From contig NZ_JALAHQ010000002.1 in assembly GCF_036983985.1 (NCBI RefSeq), positions 372,001 to 436,000 of the forward strand: DNA of 64,000 nt, read 5' to 3'. Below, piece by piece: positions 1 through 8,872 of this stretch; the stretch's first letter is position 1, and the number at the start of each line of letters is the position of its first letter. The DNA comes from Alishewanella metallidurans (GTDB lineage Bacteria; Pseudomonadota; Gammaproteobacteria; Enterobacterales; Alteromonadaceae). Made by a program: the position numbers and the translations under genes. A model generated the notes under the pieces. That model was given only the letters and a program-made list of their open reading frames with translations. It ran no database searches and was not told where the DNA came from.

Positions 1-1009
1 ATACCATATATAACGTTAGTAGTAAGAACATCATCCATAAACAGTAACCACTAATGCCTAACTCAGCTAAAGCTAATACGTATGAGTTATGCGCAGTAAT
101 ATTGTGATGCTCGATAAAATTACCCTGGCCGACACCTAATAGTGGTTTCCATAAAAATAGTTGCATACCTTCATACCAAGAATCGACTCGACCTGCAGCA
201 GACTCCTCGTCTACATCAATAGAGCGGAACTTCATAAAGATAAATATCAGTGCCGGTGATAATAACACCGCACTTAAAATCGTTTTAAACTTACCCCAAT
301 TTAAATAACTAAATAAACCGGCCATCGCGACAATTGACAGCAAGGCGCCACGGGAGTTAGTTAAATAAACACCATATAAAATATATGCTGCACAAAAGCC
401 AGCTATACACTTTGTTAGCACGCCACCGCGTATAAAGAATAGAAAGACAAAAGGTAAGGTCATAACAAAAAACATACCTAAGTCATTTGGATCGTTAAAA
501 AAACCAACATAGGTAATACGATCTAGCCAAGACAACGCACTGCCCGACCAGCCTATACCAACAGGGCTATTTTTTTGTGAAATACCGTTATTAACCATTA
601 CCATAGCCGCAGCAATAGCTATTAACATTAAAATTCTGGTACGAGCAACGGTGGTGGTTAAACCGCTAAAAATAATGATCGGTAACACACCTGAAATAAT
701 AAAATTATTAGCGCTGTTAATACCTCCGGTGAGCCAGCCATTGCTTATACCCGACAAAAACATAACCGGCACTAGTAAAATACAGCAGATTACTTGCGGC
801 GGTAATTTTTTATCTTTTTGTAAAACAAGATAACTTGCAAATGCGAGTAATAGCGCCAAGCGGATAATGGGTAAATCTTTAAATTGTTCTAGCCATTCTT
901 GAGGACGCACCAAGATAAGCAACATATAAATACAGAGAAATAGAAAAGGTAATAAGGCGTCGGTCAGTTTCGGTGCCACTAAGCGACTATTGTTAGGTAC
1001 ATCTATCAT
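1..1009 (-). CDS. O-antigen ligase/polymerase-like membrane protein (3' end cut by window)
   Basis: I translated this frame by hand from the complement; it is open from an ATG at 1009 to the window edge, about 336 residues without a stop. It is strongly hydrophobic with about ten membrane segments. Near the C-terminal end is the Wzy_C-type region, with an Asn-Ser-Arg-Gly-Ala stretch, a later G-V-G-Q-G-N-F motif and a periplasmic-loop-like H-N-S-Y. Proteins of this family polymerise or transfer repeat units of polysaccharide at the outer face of the inner membrane. The start overlaps the upstream stop as ATGA, so translation is probably coupled. In exosortase EPS loci such a gene is the likely polymerase. 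The C-terminus lies outside the window. Confidence 0.85.
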   Translation of the reverse strand, partial: MIDVPNNSRLVAPKLTDALLPFLFLCIYMLLILVRPQEWLEQFKDLPIIRLALLLAFASYLVLQKDKKLPPQVICCILLVPVMFLSGISNGWLTGGINSANNFIISGVLPIIIFSGLTTTVARTRILMLIAIAAAMVMVNNGISQKNSPVGIGWSGSALSWLDRITYVGFFNDPNDLGMFFVMTLPFVFLFFIRGGVLTKCIAGFCAAYILYGVYLTNSRGALLSIVAMAGLFSYLNWGKFKTILSAVLLSPALIFIFMKFRSIDVDEESAAGRVDSWYEGMQLFLWKPLLGVGQGNFIEHHNITAHNSYVLALAELGISGYCLWMMFLLLTLYMV

Positions 1010-2088
1010 TTATAACGTCCTGTCATTCTTTTTAACGTGTTTAAACATACTTGCATAACTGCACGCATGCCAAAGTACACCTCCAACTGGTAACAGGCTT
1101 CTTTGGCATTACCTAATTCTTGTTTATAACTGATATTTCCCCCCATCATAAAGTCATAATTAGCACAGTGCGAATGCTGTGCCGTCCATAAGTGCAACAT
1201 CGCAGAGGGGGATAAACTGGCATAGGTTGCCGACCAACCAGCCTGATAAAAGTGCAAACAGCCTGCACTTTCCAAATAATAGTGAATTGCCGCAGGTTCA
1301 TTATCAATTGTTAACACACTCATATAGCAACACTCTGGATGCTGTGTAATTAGCGCCATGTGAAATGCATTAAAGCTGTTACAACTAAATGCACCTAGTT
1401 TGCCCTGCTTTTGCCAGCGTAACTGATGCAAGCGTTTAAGCTCTGGCCAAAAAACTGCAGCCTCGTCTTGTCTTAACCAAGAAAAAACAGCTTTCTTATT
1501 GTGTTCGTAGCGCAATATTTTTTGCCATTTACGCTTAATCTGTGATGACAATGTTAAATCTATCTGTTTGCAGTTTTTATATCTAAAACCAGAACCACGA
1601 ATACTTGCAAAACGAAGCAGCCTTGCTAAATGTAAAATACTGGCGTTAGCACTAATCGCGCGCCACGTAATTTTAGTAACATTAGAGGCATTAATTTTAT
1701 TGGCAAGTTCAGGCAATAACCTAGCTTGCCAAGCGGGTAATATCAGCAAATCAACAAACTCAGAGGCAACTTCACATTCTTCTGGTTCACCTTGCCCCAA
1801 GGGATAGAGCACGCGTCGCTTAGCATTGGCCGCTAGCGGCTGGCTATAGCAAGGTAACAGTGCCACCAATTCACCATTACTAACAAAAACCCATACCTCT
1901 AATTGCCAATCAGGTTGCCAATAACAAAATATCCAGTGTATTAACCATGTAGGAGAGCAAAACAGCACGTCACCACACTGTTTATTCAATATATACCACT
2001 GTTGCTTAATGCTCGTTAGCTGTTCAAGCGTTGATAACTTAGACCAACCATTCTGTAGCTTATTAATTTCTAACCGCTCCAGCAACAT
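1006..2088 (-). CDS. GNAT-type acyltransferase, FemAB/CelD-like (Acetyltransf_6)
   Basis: A 360-residue cytoplasmic protein. The C-terminal half has the BioF2/CelD-type GNAT layout: a basic R-Y-E-H-N-K stretch near residue 193, a helix ending R-W-Q-K-Q-G-K-L, then A-A-I-H-Y-Y-L and the Y-Q-A-G-W-S segment. FemAB-related proteins are a regular part of PEP-CTERM/exosortase EPS loci. They are thought to add an acyl or aminoacyl group to a sugar or lipid-linked precursor, but the substrate is unknown. The gene overlaps the upstream amidotransferase-like gene by 26 bases and is followed by the polymerase gene with an ATGA overlap, so it belongs to the same operon. It could be either a simple acetyltransferase or an aminoacyl transferase; the sequence alone does not decide. 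Confidence 0.8.
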   Translation of the reverse strand: MLLERLEINKLQNGWSKLSTLEQLTSIKQQWYILNKQCGDVLFCSPTWLIHWIFCYWQPDWQLEVWVFVSNGELVALLPCYSQPLAANAKRRVLYPLGQGEPEECEVASEFVDLLILPAWQARLLPELANKINASNVTKITWRAISANASILHLARLLRFASIRGSGFRYKNCKQIDLTLSSQIKRKWQKILRYEHNKKAVFSWLRQDEAAVFWPELKRLHQLRWQKQGKLGAFSCNSFNAFHMALITQHPECCYMSVLTIDNEPAAIHYYLESAGCLHFYQAGWSATYASLSPSAMLHLWTAQHSHCANYDFMMGGNISYKQELGNAKEACYQLEVYFGMRAVMQVCLNTLKRMTGRYK

Positions 2089-3796
2089 GCTTCATTAAAG
2101 GCAAAGGAGAAATATGCCATTGTTTAGCTAGCAGATACAACCCAGCAAGAGTCCACGCCATTTCCGCATTATCTAACCAACTATTTGGCACGTTAAAAAA
2201 TTCAGCAGCTTGTTGAGTTAGTGGCTTTAGTGGTTCGCTAAGCCAATATTTATGCGGCACCGGAAAGCCAAACTTAGGTAGATACATTAGCTCAGCGGTA
2301 TAAAACTTTTCACCTAGCGCTCTTAAAACGGGCTTAACAAATTGCTCGCCAAAATAAAGCGCATCAGGCAATTGAGCGGCATACGACATAACCGGCCAGC
2401 AGGCAAACGGACTGACTAACTGGATTTTCGCAGCCGATGCTAGCGTATAAAGCTCATAAAAATGATTGACTACGTCGGTAGAGAATAGGCTTTGCTTTAG
2501 CATGCGGACATTAGCGTCAAAACCATCTAATAGCGCAACATCAGTATTAAACTGCTGCAATAAAGTTTTTGGCTGTAACGTTAGCGTATTAGCTAGCGAC
2601 GAATATATATCTTCAGATAACGTCAGTGCTATTTCTTCAGCAATAGCAGTATTGGTATCAAAATTGACCAGCGCTTTTACTTTAGTGCCGATGGGTAATA
2701 ACGGTATTACCGTATTCACCCCAGGCAACCAATTTAGCACCTTGCGCACGGCTCTATGCTTGTTGTATCTATTGCCAAAACGTTTTACCGCACGAGAACC
2801 AAATAAGGTATCAGCACCTTCACCGTACAGAACTTTATTAAACTCACCTGACAGCTGCTTAACAAGCAACTGCAGTGATAACGCACTGTGACTTCGAGGC
2901 GCCGACGCTAACTGTTGTACAACCTCGGAAAATAACTGCGTGATGTCAGCATTTTGTATCGGGATCACTCTATGCTCAACGCCCATCTCTCTTGCGAAGG
3001 CTTTTGCGGTTTCTAGCTCTGGATTATCATGATGTTCATGCACAGGAGTTATAGCAACAACATCTAACTGTAAATAACAACATATCGCCAGCAGCACTGC
3101 TGAATCAACTCCGCCACTAAGCAATACTGCGATCTTATCGCCGGGTGTAATTGAGGCAACAATATTGTCAGCAATTAACTGCTGCACGTGCTCAACATGC
3201 TCAGCCATTGATTTACTAGTTTGTTTAACCTTAGCTGGCAATAAGCCGAAACGCATTATAGTAACTGGCGAATGAGATAGCGATAATTGCATCACCGCAG
3301 CGTGAGGCATCTTCTTCACGTTTTTAACCGCAGTATCAGTGCCGGTAAGCCAACGAAAATGCAGAGTCTCCATCACGCCGTTAGTATCAAAGTTTTTTGT
3401 TGGCAATAAATCCGCTATTACTGAAAACTCTGTGCTTAACCACAACTCAGTATTGTTTTGGTGATAGTACAGTCGTTGCCCGCCCAGCCGATCGGTAAAT
3501 ACGCTGCAGCGCCCATCTGCCTTATTAAACAGGACTAGATTATAAGCACCATCTAGCCGATTAAGCTCGTGTGTTAACGTTGGTGTGGTCCGCTGCAGTA
3601 ATTCAAGCCAAAAGGCGGGGTCAGTATTAAAATCGGCATTATAAATGTAGCCATAAAGGATCATTACCGCCTGTTCATCTTCCCGGTATAAGCTGGCGCC
3701 ACTAACGCGCAACCAATAACCTGCGGCGGAAAATAATTGCTGCGTTGGATCCTGCACAGGTTTGTTACGACTAAGATAAAGATTACCGGCGTTCAA
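2063..3796 (-). CDS. Asparagine-synthase-like ATP-dependent amide-forming enzyme without glutaminase cysteine
   Basis: A 577-residue relative of AsnB and of the XrtA-associated amidotransferases. The N-terminal third resembles the Ntn-type glutaminase fold, but the protein begins Met-Asn-Ala-Gly and lacks the catalytic Cys2. The synthase half has an intact pyrophosphatase loop (L-L-S-G-G-V-D-S, around residue 227) and a later Y-G-E-G-A-D-T-L motif typical of the family. It should activate a carboxylate with ATP and join it to an amine or ammonia, closer in logic to beta-lactam synthetase than to glutamine-dependent AsnB. The start is TTG, overlapping the upstream ATP-grasp stop as TTGA; the next in-frame Met is residue 45, inside the fold. 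It probably modifies an EPS sugar. Family certain, substrate unknown. Confidence 0.85.
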   Translation of the reverse strand: MNAGNLYLSRNKPVQDPTQQLFSAAGYWLRVSGASLYREDEQAVMILYGYIYNADFNTDPAFWLELLQRTTPTLTHELNRLDGAYNLVLFNKADGRCSVFTDRLGGQRLYYHQNNTELWLSTEFSVIADLLPTKNFDTNGVMETLHFRWLTGTDTAVKNVKKMPHAAVMQLSLSHSPVTIMRFGLLPAKVKQTSKSMAEHVEHVQQLIADNIVASITPGDKIAVLLSGGVDSAVLLAICCYLQLDVVAITPVHEHHDNPELETAKAFAREMGVEHRVIPIQNADITQLFSEVVQQLASAPRSHSALSLQLLVKQLSGEFNKVLYGEGADTLFGSRAVKRFGNRYNKHRAVRKVLNWLPGVNTVIPLLPIGTKVKALVNFDTNTAIAEEIALTLSEDIYSSLANTLTLQPKTLLQQFNTDVALLDGFDANVRMLKQSLFSTDVVNHFYELYTLASAAKIQLVSPFACWPVMSYAAQLPDALYFGEQFVKPVLRALGEKFYTAELMYLPKFGFPVPHKYWLSEPLKPLTQQAAEFFNVPNSWLDNAEMAWTLAGLYLLAKQWHISPLPLMKHVAGAVRN

Positions 3797-4950
3797 TGTA
3801 CTTTAACCTTATTAACCAACGCATTAAACAGCCGTTTTAGCTGAATTTTCAACATATGAATAGAGGGTTTTGCGTCCCACCAAACATGATAAATAAAAAC
3901 GTGTGGCTTAAATACATTACGTAAATAATCGATAACAATGCGCACCGTGTGTTCACCGTCTTTACGGCGAGAGAAAAAATCTTCATATAAGCTGAGAAAA
4001 ACCACACCACTTTTCATCTGCACGTTGTAATTAAGTGATTGCTGGCTAAGTAACTGATAATAGGCGGCAGCATTATTGACACCACAACGAGTATCAAAAT
4101 AATTGCACATTCCTAACCGCGGGTTAAGTTCGATGTATTTATAGGCTCCATCGCGAACATCAAATTTAAATTCAAGCATCGCGGCACCTACATAGCCTAG
4201 CGCTTTACCTAGCTTTTTACTTAGTGCTATAACCTCAGCGTTATACTGACTTATGGCGTAGCTCGTTACGCCATAATGTGACGGCGACAACCGTAATCGA
4301 TTAAAACTAAAAGCTTGAACTAATTCGGAATCATAATCAAAAAAACAGTTACAAACCCACTGGCAACTATCATCCCCGAGTATAACTTCCTGCGCAATAA
4401 GCTGCCCAAGTACCGTGCTGAACTGTTGAAAAAACTGCTGAACGTCTAGCGGATTATTAAGTATGCGGTTTTTACTGTTAAGCACCATATGTTGGTGTGA
4501 GCGAGGCTTAATAATTATCGGTAATTTTAATACTTCGAGTAAATCAGCTGAATTGGTTAATTTTTGCACCGTTTGGGGTAGTGGTAATATCGCTGCTATT
4601 TTTTTTGTTTCCAGAGCTTTATCAATCAACATCGTAGTTATGTCAGGTGACGGCAACAAAAAGCGAATATGCGCTATTAACATATCGTCATTTTCAGCTA
4701 AAAAACTAACAAACCAGTCTGATGTTGGAATAACAATAGTGCCCTGTGGCAACTTAAGTAGCTGTTGTTGTAAAAACTCTGTGCTGTTTTCTCGAGGTAA
4801 AACTATTTTTTCGCTGGGTAAACGAGAAAAGTTAATAACGTCATCTGGCGCACGGCTTATAACTATCGGGCGCACGCCAATAAGATATAGGCTTCGTGTT
4901 ACACCAAGACCGTTTGGTCCTGCGCTAAGCACAACAACCATCGCTGTCAT
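3793..4950 (-). CDS. ATP-grasp family ligase
   Basis: A protein of 385 residues with an N-terminal Rossmann-like lobe (V-V-L-S-A-G-P-N-G-L-G) and a C-terminal ATP-grasp fold. The metal-binding signature E-L-N-P-R-L-G lies near residue 276, and an A-M-L-E-F-K-F-D strand precedes it. Such enzymes use ATP to join a carboxylate to an amine or thiol, and relatives occur in polysaccharide and peptide biosynthesis loci. I chose the ATG that overlaps the upstream stop as TAATG; a GTG five codons upstream is also open but has no ribosome binding site. It sits next to an AsnB-like amide-forming enzyme, so two ATP-dependent carboxylate-activating enzymes are co-translated here. Substrate unknown. Confidence 0.8.
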   Translation of the reverse strand: MTAMVVVLSAGPNGLGVTRSLYLIGVRPIVISRAPDDVINFSRLPSEKIVLPRENSTEFLQQQLLKLPQGTIVIPTSDWFVSFLAENDDMLIAHIRFLLPSPDITTMLIDKALETKKIAAILPLPQTVQKLTNSADLLEVLKLPIIIKPRSHQHMVLNSKNRILNNPLDVQQFFQQFSTVLGQLIAQEVILGDDSCQWVCNCFFDYDSELVQAFSFNRLRLSPSHYGVTSYAISQYNAEVIALSKKLGKALGYVGAAMLEFKFDVRDGAYKYIELNPRLGMCNYFDTRCGVNNAAAYYQLLSQQSLNYNVQMKSGVVFLSLYEDFFSRRKDGEHTVRIVIDYLRNVFKPHVFIYHVWWDAKPSIHMLKIQLKRLFNALVNKVKVH

Positions 4951-5966
4951 TAATTTACCGCCCACAGATCAAAACGTCGATTAACCATTTGCTTAAGGCG
5001 CCACACTGAGGATTCCTCTTCAATAGGAAAACGGCGCAATTGAAAACAATTACTCACGTTAAGCTCCCTATTAATGCCAGATACAAATGAAAACGCTAAC
5101 TGGTAACCAGCTTGTTGTACCAAACGTTGTGTTTCTGGAGTAAAAGAATTGTGGCCACCAACTGGATACGCCAATGAGATTGCTGGTCGCTCCAACATAG
5201 TATCCAAACGCTGCTTTGATTGCGTCAGCTCAACTAGTTGTTGCTGGGCGGTTAAGTGCGAAAGAATATTATGCGACAGCGTATGTGATCCAATATGCAT
5301 GCCATGATCGGCCATCTCTTTTAACTGGGCCCAGTTCATGAATAACTCAGTGGATTTGGGCATACTGACATTTTCAAGCTGAAGTAATCGTTTAAGCTGC
5401 GCCAGTTTCTCGGACATCACTAAGCTATTATCTTGCTTTACTGCTTTTAACAAACGCCGAACTCGCGCTGAAATAGAGCCATGCGCTACGTTAATAGGCT
5501 GCGGCCAATGTGGTAATTGAATGCTTCGCGCACCAGCATGGCGCACGATCCAGCCAACCTCGTCCCACCAGGGGATTTCTGGCTTATCGATATAATCGGT
5601 TGAAACAAAAAAGCTAGCGAAAACTCCCGCTGCTTTTAGTATCGGATAAGCAATCAGATAATTATCAATATAACCATCATCAAAGGTAATAAGTGCCAGC
5701 CGCTCTTTGATTTTACGGTTTTCTGACTGCAACCTAATAAGATCTTCAATACTAACAACATCAAATTCTTGTTTATAAAAGGCTAAATGCTGTGCAAAGC
5801 GCTCTTCAGAGCAGCTAAATACATTAGGGTCAAACTCGGAGTCTGCTGCCCTGCCAATTCGGTGATAATTAAAACAGTACAGACCACTTGGCCGACGCTG
5901 CCATTTTAAAGCCATATGTCCAGATATAACTTCAAGCATAGCTCGGCTATAACCCTTAATGCTCAT
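4950..5966 (-). CDS. Polysaccharide deacetylase (NodB homology)
   Basis: A 338-residue member of carbohydrate esterase family 4. It shows the metal-dependent deacetylase motifs I-T-F-D-D-G-Y (about residue 95) and H-I-G-S-H-T-L-S-H (about residue 230), and an S-L-A-Y-P-V-G segment where the family often has R-x-P-x-G. It probably removes N- or O-acetyl groups from the EPS or its lipid-linked precursor. The frame is open further upstream, but only this ATG avoids a long overlap: it starts one base after the upstream TAG. It has no evident signal peptide, so a cytoplasmic or inner-membrane face role is possible. A second NodB-type gene lies at 10067-10699 in the same operon. Confidence 0.88.
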   Translation of the reverse strand: MSIKGYSRAMLEVISGHMALKWQRRPSGLYCFNYHRIGRAADSEFDPNVFSCSEERFAQHLAFYKQEFDVVSIEDLIRLQSENRKIKERLALITFDDGYIDNYLIAYPILKAAGVFASFFVSTDYIDKPEIPWWDEVGWIVRHAGARSIQLPHWPQPINVAHGSISARVRRLLKAVKQDNSLVMSEKLAQLKRLLQLENVSMPKSTELFMNWAQLKEMADHGMHIGSHTLSHNILSHLTAQQQLVELTQSKQRLDTMLERPAISLAYPVGGHNSFTPETQRLVQQAGYQLAFSFVSGINRELNVSNCFQLRRFPIEEESSVWRLKQMVNRRFDLWAVN

Positions 5967-5967
5967 A

Positions 5968-7161
5968 CTACATTCCTTTGCCAGCCATTTCCTTGTCCTG
6001 CAATGGCTTATAACTTGGTTTAGCAATAACGTAATCTCTATAATTATTAGGATTTCCGCTTTCACCAGCTTCAGCAGCCTTTGCGATATTGTACATTTCT
6101 CTTGCACTTACATAGTGCAAAACAAAGTTCTCACCATCGTTATATTTAGTTTGTAAATGCTGACACATTTTTGCAAATGGCGCGCCAAGCAAGGTGTCCA
6201 TATCTTCTTCTTGCGTGCCATGGGTATGCACCTTGATAAAAATCCATTCAGGCCGGCCTTTGACATGAATATTTGATTTTACCCAAAGATCAACACGCTC
6301 TGGTGTTGGTGGCATACTTGTGCGTACATCCGCATTTTCAATCTGTGGAAAAATGCCCTTTTTCCGAACTTTCCAATTAAGCCCTATTGGCCCAGTGATT
6401 AACATTAAATCACCCCAAGGCTTACCATTTACGCTAACTGGCCGGCCGGTATTATGCGAATTAGGCTGACCTGGGTTGTCTTTAGCATAATACAATGTAT
6501 TGACCATAGCAGGTTGCGTATCACTTGGCGCTGATGGGAAGGTAAAATCAGCATAACAACCAGTTTCTTTTAATATAATTAACTCGTCGTTAACACCGCA
6601 CCATCGGCCATCGTGCCGGCAATTATTTAAGCTCCAATTACCGTGAATAAAGCTGTAACTTAATTTTCCAGTTACGTCATCTCGAACAAAGGCACCATGC
6701 TCACGATGCAGCATTTCCGTAAAATTAGTTAAGGTTTGCCGCAAATTGTCGCTAGTGTCATTGTCATGATGTAAATGTACTTCTATTTCACCAAAGCCTC
6801 GGTAGCATAAATCAGAGATTTTCGCTAAATGTTCGTAGCGATACTCTTCTTCTGGATAATAAAAACAGTGTTGAGGGAAACAGCCATCTGCATCAACAAA
6901 CTGACCAGCAACGGCAGGATAATCATTAAACCAGCGATCTACTCGGGCCCGTTCTTGCTCAAGTGGAATATTGCGTCCCCACTGCGGCTCATAGTGATCA
7001 ACAAAACAAAATAAAATATGTTTCGGACCAGTTACTGTTTGAGGCTGTGTCAATGTATGGCGAATATAATTACCTAACCAATTTTGCATGTTTTTTTTGC
7101 GTACTATAGCTACAAATACTAGCCAAGCTGCCACTGCGCCAATTATTAATAACACCCACAT
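5968..7161 (-). CDS. Membrane-anchored protein of unknown function, EPS operon
   Basis: A 397-residue protein with one N-terminal membrane segment (W-V-L-L-I-I-G-A-V-A-A-W-L-V-F) followed by a large soluble domain rich in His, Asp and Tyr. Conserved-looking stretches include F-V-D-H-Y-E-P, H-H-D-N-D, F-I-H-G-N-W-S-L-N and V-H-T-H-G. Their spacing recalls the glycoside hydrolase/deacetylase barrel with a metal site, but I cannot assign a family from memory. I chose the ATG that overlaps the upstream stop as TGATG. It is embedded between a glycosyltransferase and a polysaccharide deacetylase, so action on the polysaccharide at the periplasmic face is a reasonable inference only. Confidence 0.75.
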   Translation of the reverse strand: MWVLLIIGAVAAWLVFVAIVRKKNMQNWLGNYIRHTLTQPQTVTGPKHILFCFVDHYEPQWGRNIPLEQERARVDRWFNDYPAVAGQFVDADGCFPQHCFYYPEEEYRYEHLAKISDLCYRGFGEIEVHLHHDNDTSDNLRQTLTNFTEMLHREHGAFVRDDVTGKLSYSFIHGNWSLNNCRHDGRWCGVNDELIILKETGCYADFTFPSAPSDTQPAMVNTLYYAKDNPGQPNSHNTGRPVSVNGKPWGDLMLITGPIGLNWKVRKKGIFPQIENADVRTSMPPTPERVDLWVKSNIHVKGRPEWIFIKVHTHGTQEEDMDTLLGAPFAKMCQHLQTKYNDGENFVLHYVSAREMYNIAKAAEAGESGNPNNYRDYVIAKPSYKPLQDKEMAGKGM

Positions 7162-8342
7162 CACCGTTCGGTCCTCTGCCAATTACCTTGAATATTTGTC
7201 GAAAAATAACGTATAAAGCCTACGCCGAGGGCGTAATTCATTGATACAAAAAATACAATTAAAGACAGCAACATAGACAGCTGCTTACCTTGTTTATGCT
7301 GACGATAGCCATACATTGCCAGTGCGTAGAATGCCAATTGCATAACAAATAATATGGCATAGCTTGTGTGCTTAAGCAGAAACATATTGCTAAACAGTGC
7401 TATTAGCATTAAATGCGGCACGAACCAGCGCAATACTTTATGGCTGACATAGCTAAACAAGCGTATGCCATTTTTAGGATGAAACATCCAACTCATTTGA
7501 AATAGTGCTTGATAGTTGCCTAAGCCGATACGAATGCGCCGCCCCATTTCACCCGTAATTGTCGGAGCGCTTTCTTCTAACGCAATCGCCTCGGGATCGT
7601 ATTTTAAGCGATAGCCGCTGCGGGCTATTTCCATGGCAATTTTATAATCATCAACTACTGTATTCGTTGGTAATGGCTGATATAGCGCATGTCGAATAGC
7701 ATAATTGGCACCATTGGCACCTAATAACGCATTAAGACGAGACTCGTGAAACTTTAACACCCGCTCATAGCGCCAATAAATGCCGTCACGGTTATTGCCG
7801 CTTTGTGCATCAACAAGTTGTAACTCACCACATACGGCGCCAACATTTGGATCAGAAAAATGTCGAACTAAACGGCGAATTGTATCGGGCTTAAATTCAG
7901 TGTTAGCGTCAGTTAACACTGTAATGTCAGTACTAACTTTACTCATTAAATCATTAAGAACACTAACTTTTCCTCTATTTTCGGTAAATAAGTAGGCAGT
8001 TAACCTTGGGTCTGTTATCGCAGCTAAAATTTCTGCAGTATTATCTTTACTGCCATCAGACCCAACTAACAACGTAAGTTTGTCGGCAGGGTAATCCTGA
8101 CTAAGAATATTTTTTACTCTATCAGCAATACAACTCTCTTCGTTATAGGCTGCTATAACCACGGTTACAGCAGGTAGCGTTTCATCCGAGATTAAAGGCG
8201 CGGTGCGGCTGTTATTATTTCGCCAAATATAACGATTATCTCGCCATAGTTGTACAACACCGCTGATGCACATTAAAACGATAGGATACAAAAAGTAGCT
8301 ATAAAGTATTATTAAAATACTGCTCCAAAACACCCATTCCAT
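7161..8342 (-). CDS. Glycosyltransferase family 2, membrane-bound
   Basis: A 393-residue inverting glycosyltransferase. One membrane helix at the N-terminus is followed by a GT-A domain (T-V-V-I-A-A-Y-N-E-E at about residue 59, then D-G-S-K-D and a D-A-N-T-E metal site) and three or four C-terminal membrane helices. The processive-enzyme motif QxxRW is replaced by an R-R-I-R-I stretch, so processive polymerisation like cellulose or hyaluronan synthase is less likely than transfer of a single sugar to a lipid-linked acceptor. It is followed by the anchored unknown protein with a TGATG overlap. Confidence 0.88.
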   Translation of the reverse strand: MEWVFWSSILIILYSYFLYPIVLMCISGVVQLWRDNRYIWRNNNSRTAPLISDETLPAVTVVIAAYNEESCIADRVKNILSQDYPADKLTLLVGSDGSKDNTAEILAAITDPRLTAYLFTENRGKVSVLNDLMSKVSTDITVLTDANTEFKPDTIRRLVRHFSDPNVGAVCGELQLVDAQSGNNRDGIYWRYERVLKFHESRLNALLGANGANYAIRHALYQPLPTNTVVDDYKIAMEIARSGYRLKYDPEAIALEESAPTITGEMGRRIRIGLGNYQALFQMSWMFHPKNGIRLFSYVSHKVLRWFVPHLMLIALFSNMFLLKHTSYAILFVMQLAFYALAMYGYRQHKQGKQLSMLLSLIVFFVSMNYALGVGFIRYFSTNIQGNWQRTER

Positions 8343-8368
8343 GGTAATACTGCCTTCCTTATATTAAT

Positions 8369-8872
8369 TCAGCGTAAATACGGTTTTGCTGGAATACCAA
8401 GCATAGTCGCACCATCTGGAGCAGACTTAGTCACTACGGCATTCGCACCTACTTTAACGTTATTACCAATATGTACCTGGCCGATTATTTTTGCACCGGT
8501 ACCAATAAAAATATCATTTTCTAGTTGGGGTGAGCGGCCTTTGTCGTCGCCGATGACAACAGCGCTCTCAATAGTAATATTCGTACCGCCACGTACCTTA
8601 GAGTTTATTACTACGCCAATAGGATGCATTAGCACTAACCCTGGGCCGAAATCTGTACCGACACCAATAACGCAGCCATTTAACAGTTTATTCAGCTGAT
8701 AACAAACATAGGCCAACGGCGACAGACGAATGTACATAAACCAACGCATTAAGCGATACAGTATGTTGGCACAGGTGCCGTCTGCCATAATAATTCTTAG
8801 CATACTGACGTCAGCACCGTCTTGTTTAAATATTTGCTGCTTACGCTTTAAATCTGCTTTTAGGTTGTTCAT
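8369..8872 (-). CDS. Serine acetyltransferase-like hexapeptide-repeat O-acetyltransferase
   Basis: A 167-residue left-handed beta-helix protein with hexapeptide repeats running from about residue 85 (I-G-V-G-T-D-F-G, then V-V-I-G-D-D, I-F-I-G-T-G, V-H-I-G-N-N-V-K-V-G-A-N). It ends in the G-I-P-A-K tail typical of the CysE/NeuD-like group. It is much shorter than CysE (273 residues in E. coli) and lies in a polysaccharide operon, so O-acetylation of an EPS sugar is more likely than cysteine synthesis. The start is the ATG overlapping the upstream glycosyltransferase stop as TGATG; the frame is open 14 codons further, into that gene. Confidence 0.85.
   Translation of the reverse strand: MNNLKADLKRKQQIFKQDGADVSMLRIIMADGTCANILYRLMRWFMYIRLSPLAYVCYQLNKLLNGCVIGVGTDFGPGLVLMHPIGVVINSKVRGGTNITIESAVVIGDDKGRSPQLENDIFIGTGAKIIGQVHIGNNVKVGANAVVTKSAPDGATMLGIPAKPYLR

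Noticed and set aside
2466..2891. 141-residue plus-strand frame inside the AsnB-like gene
   Set aside because: It is antisense to a gene with clear family motifs, and has no ribosome binding site or recognisable domain. The other antisense frames in the window were dropped for the same reason.
8369..8872. CysE serine acetyltransferase of cysteine synthesis
   Set aside because: The protein is about 100 residues shorter than CysE and lies in a coupled polysaccharide operon; kept as a sugar O-acetyltransferase-like protein.
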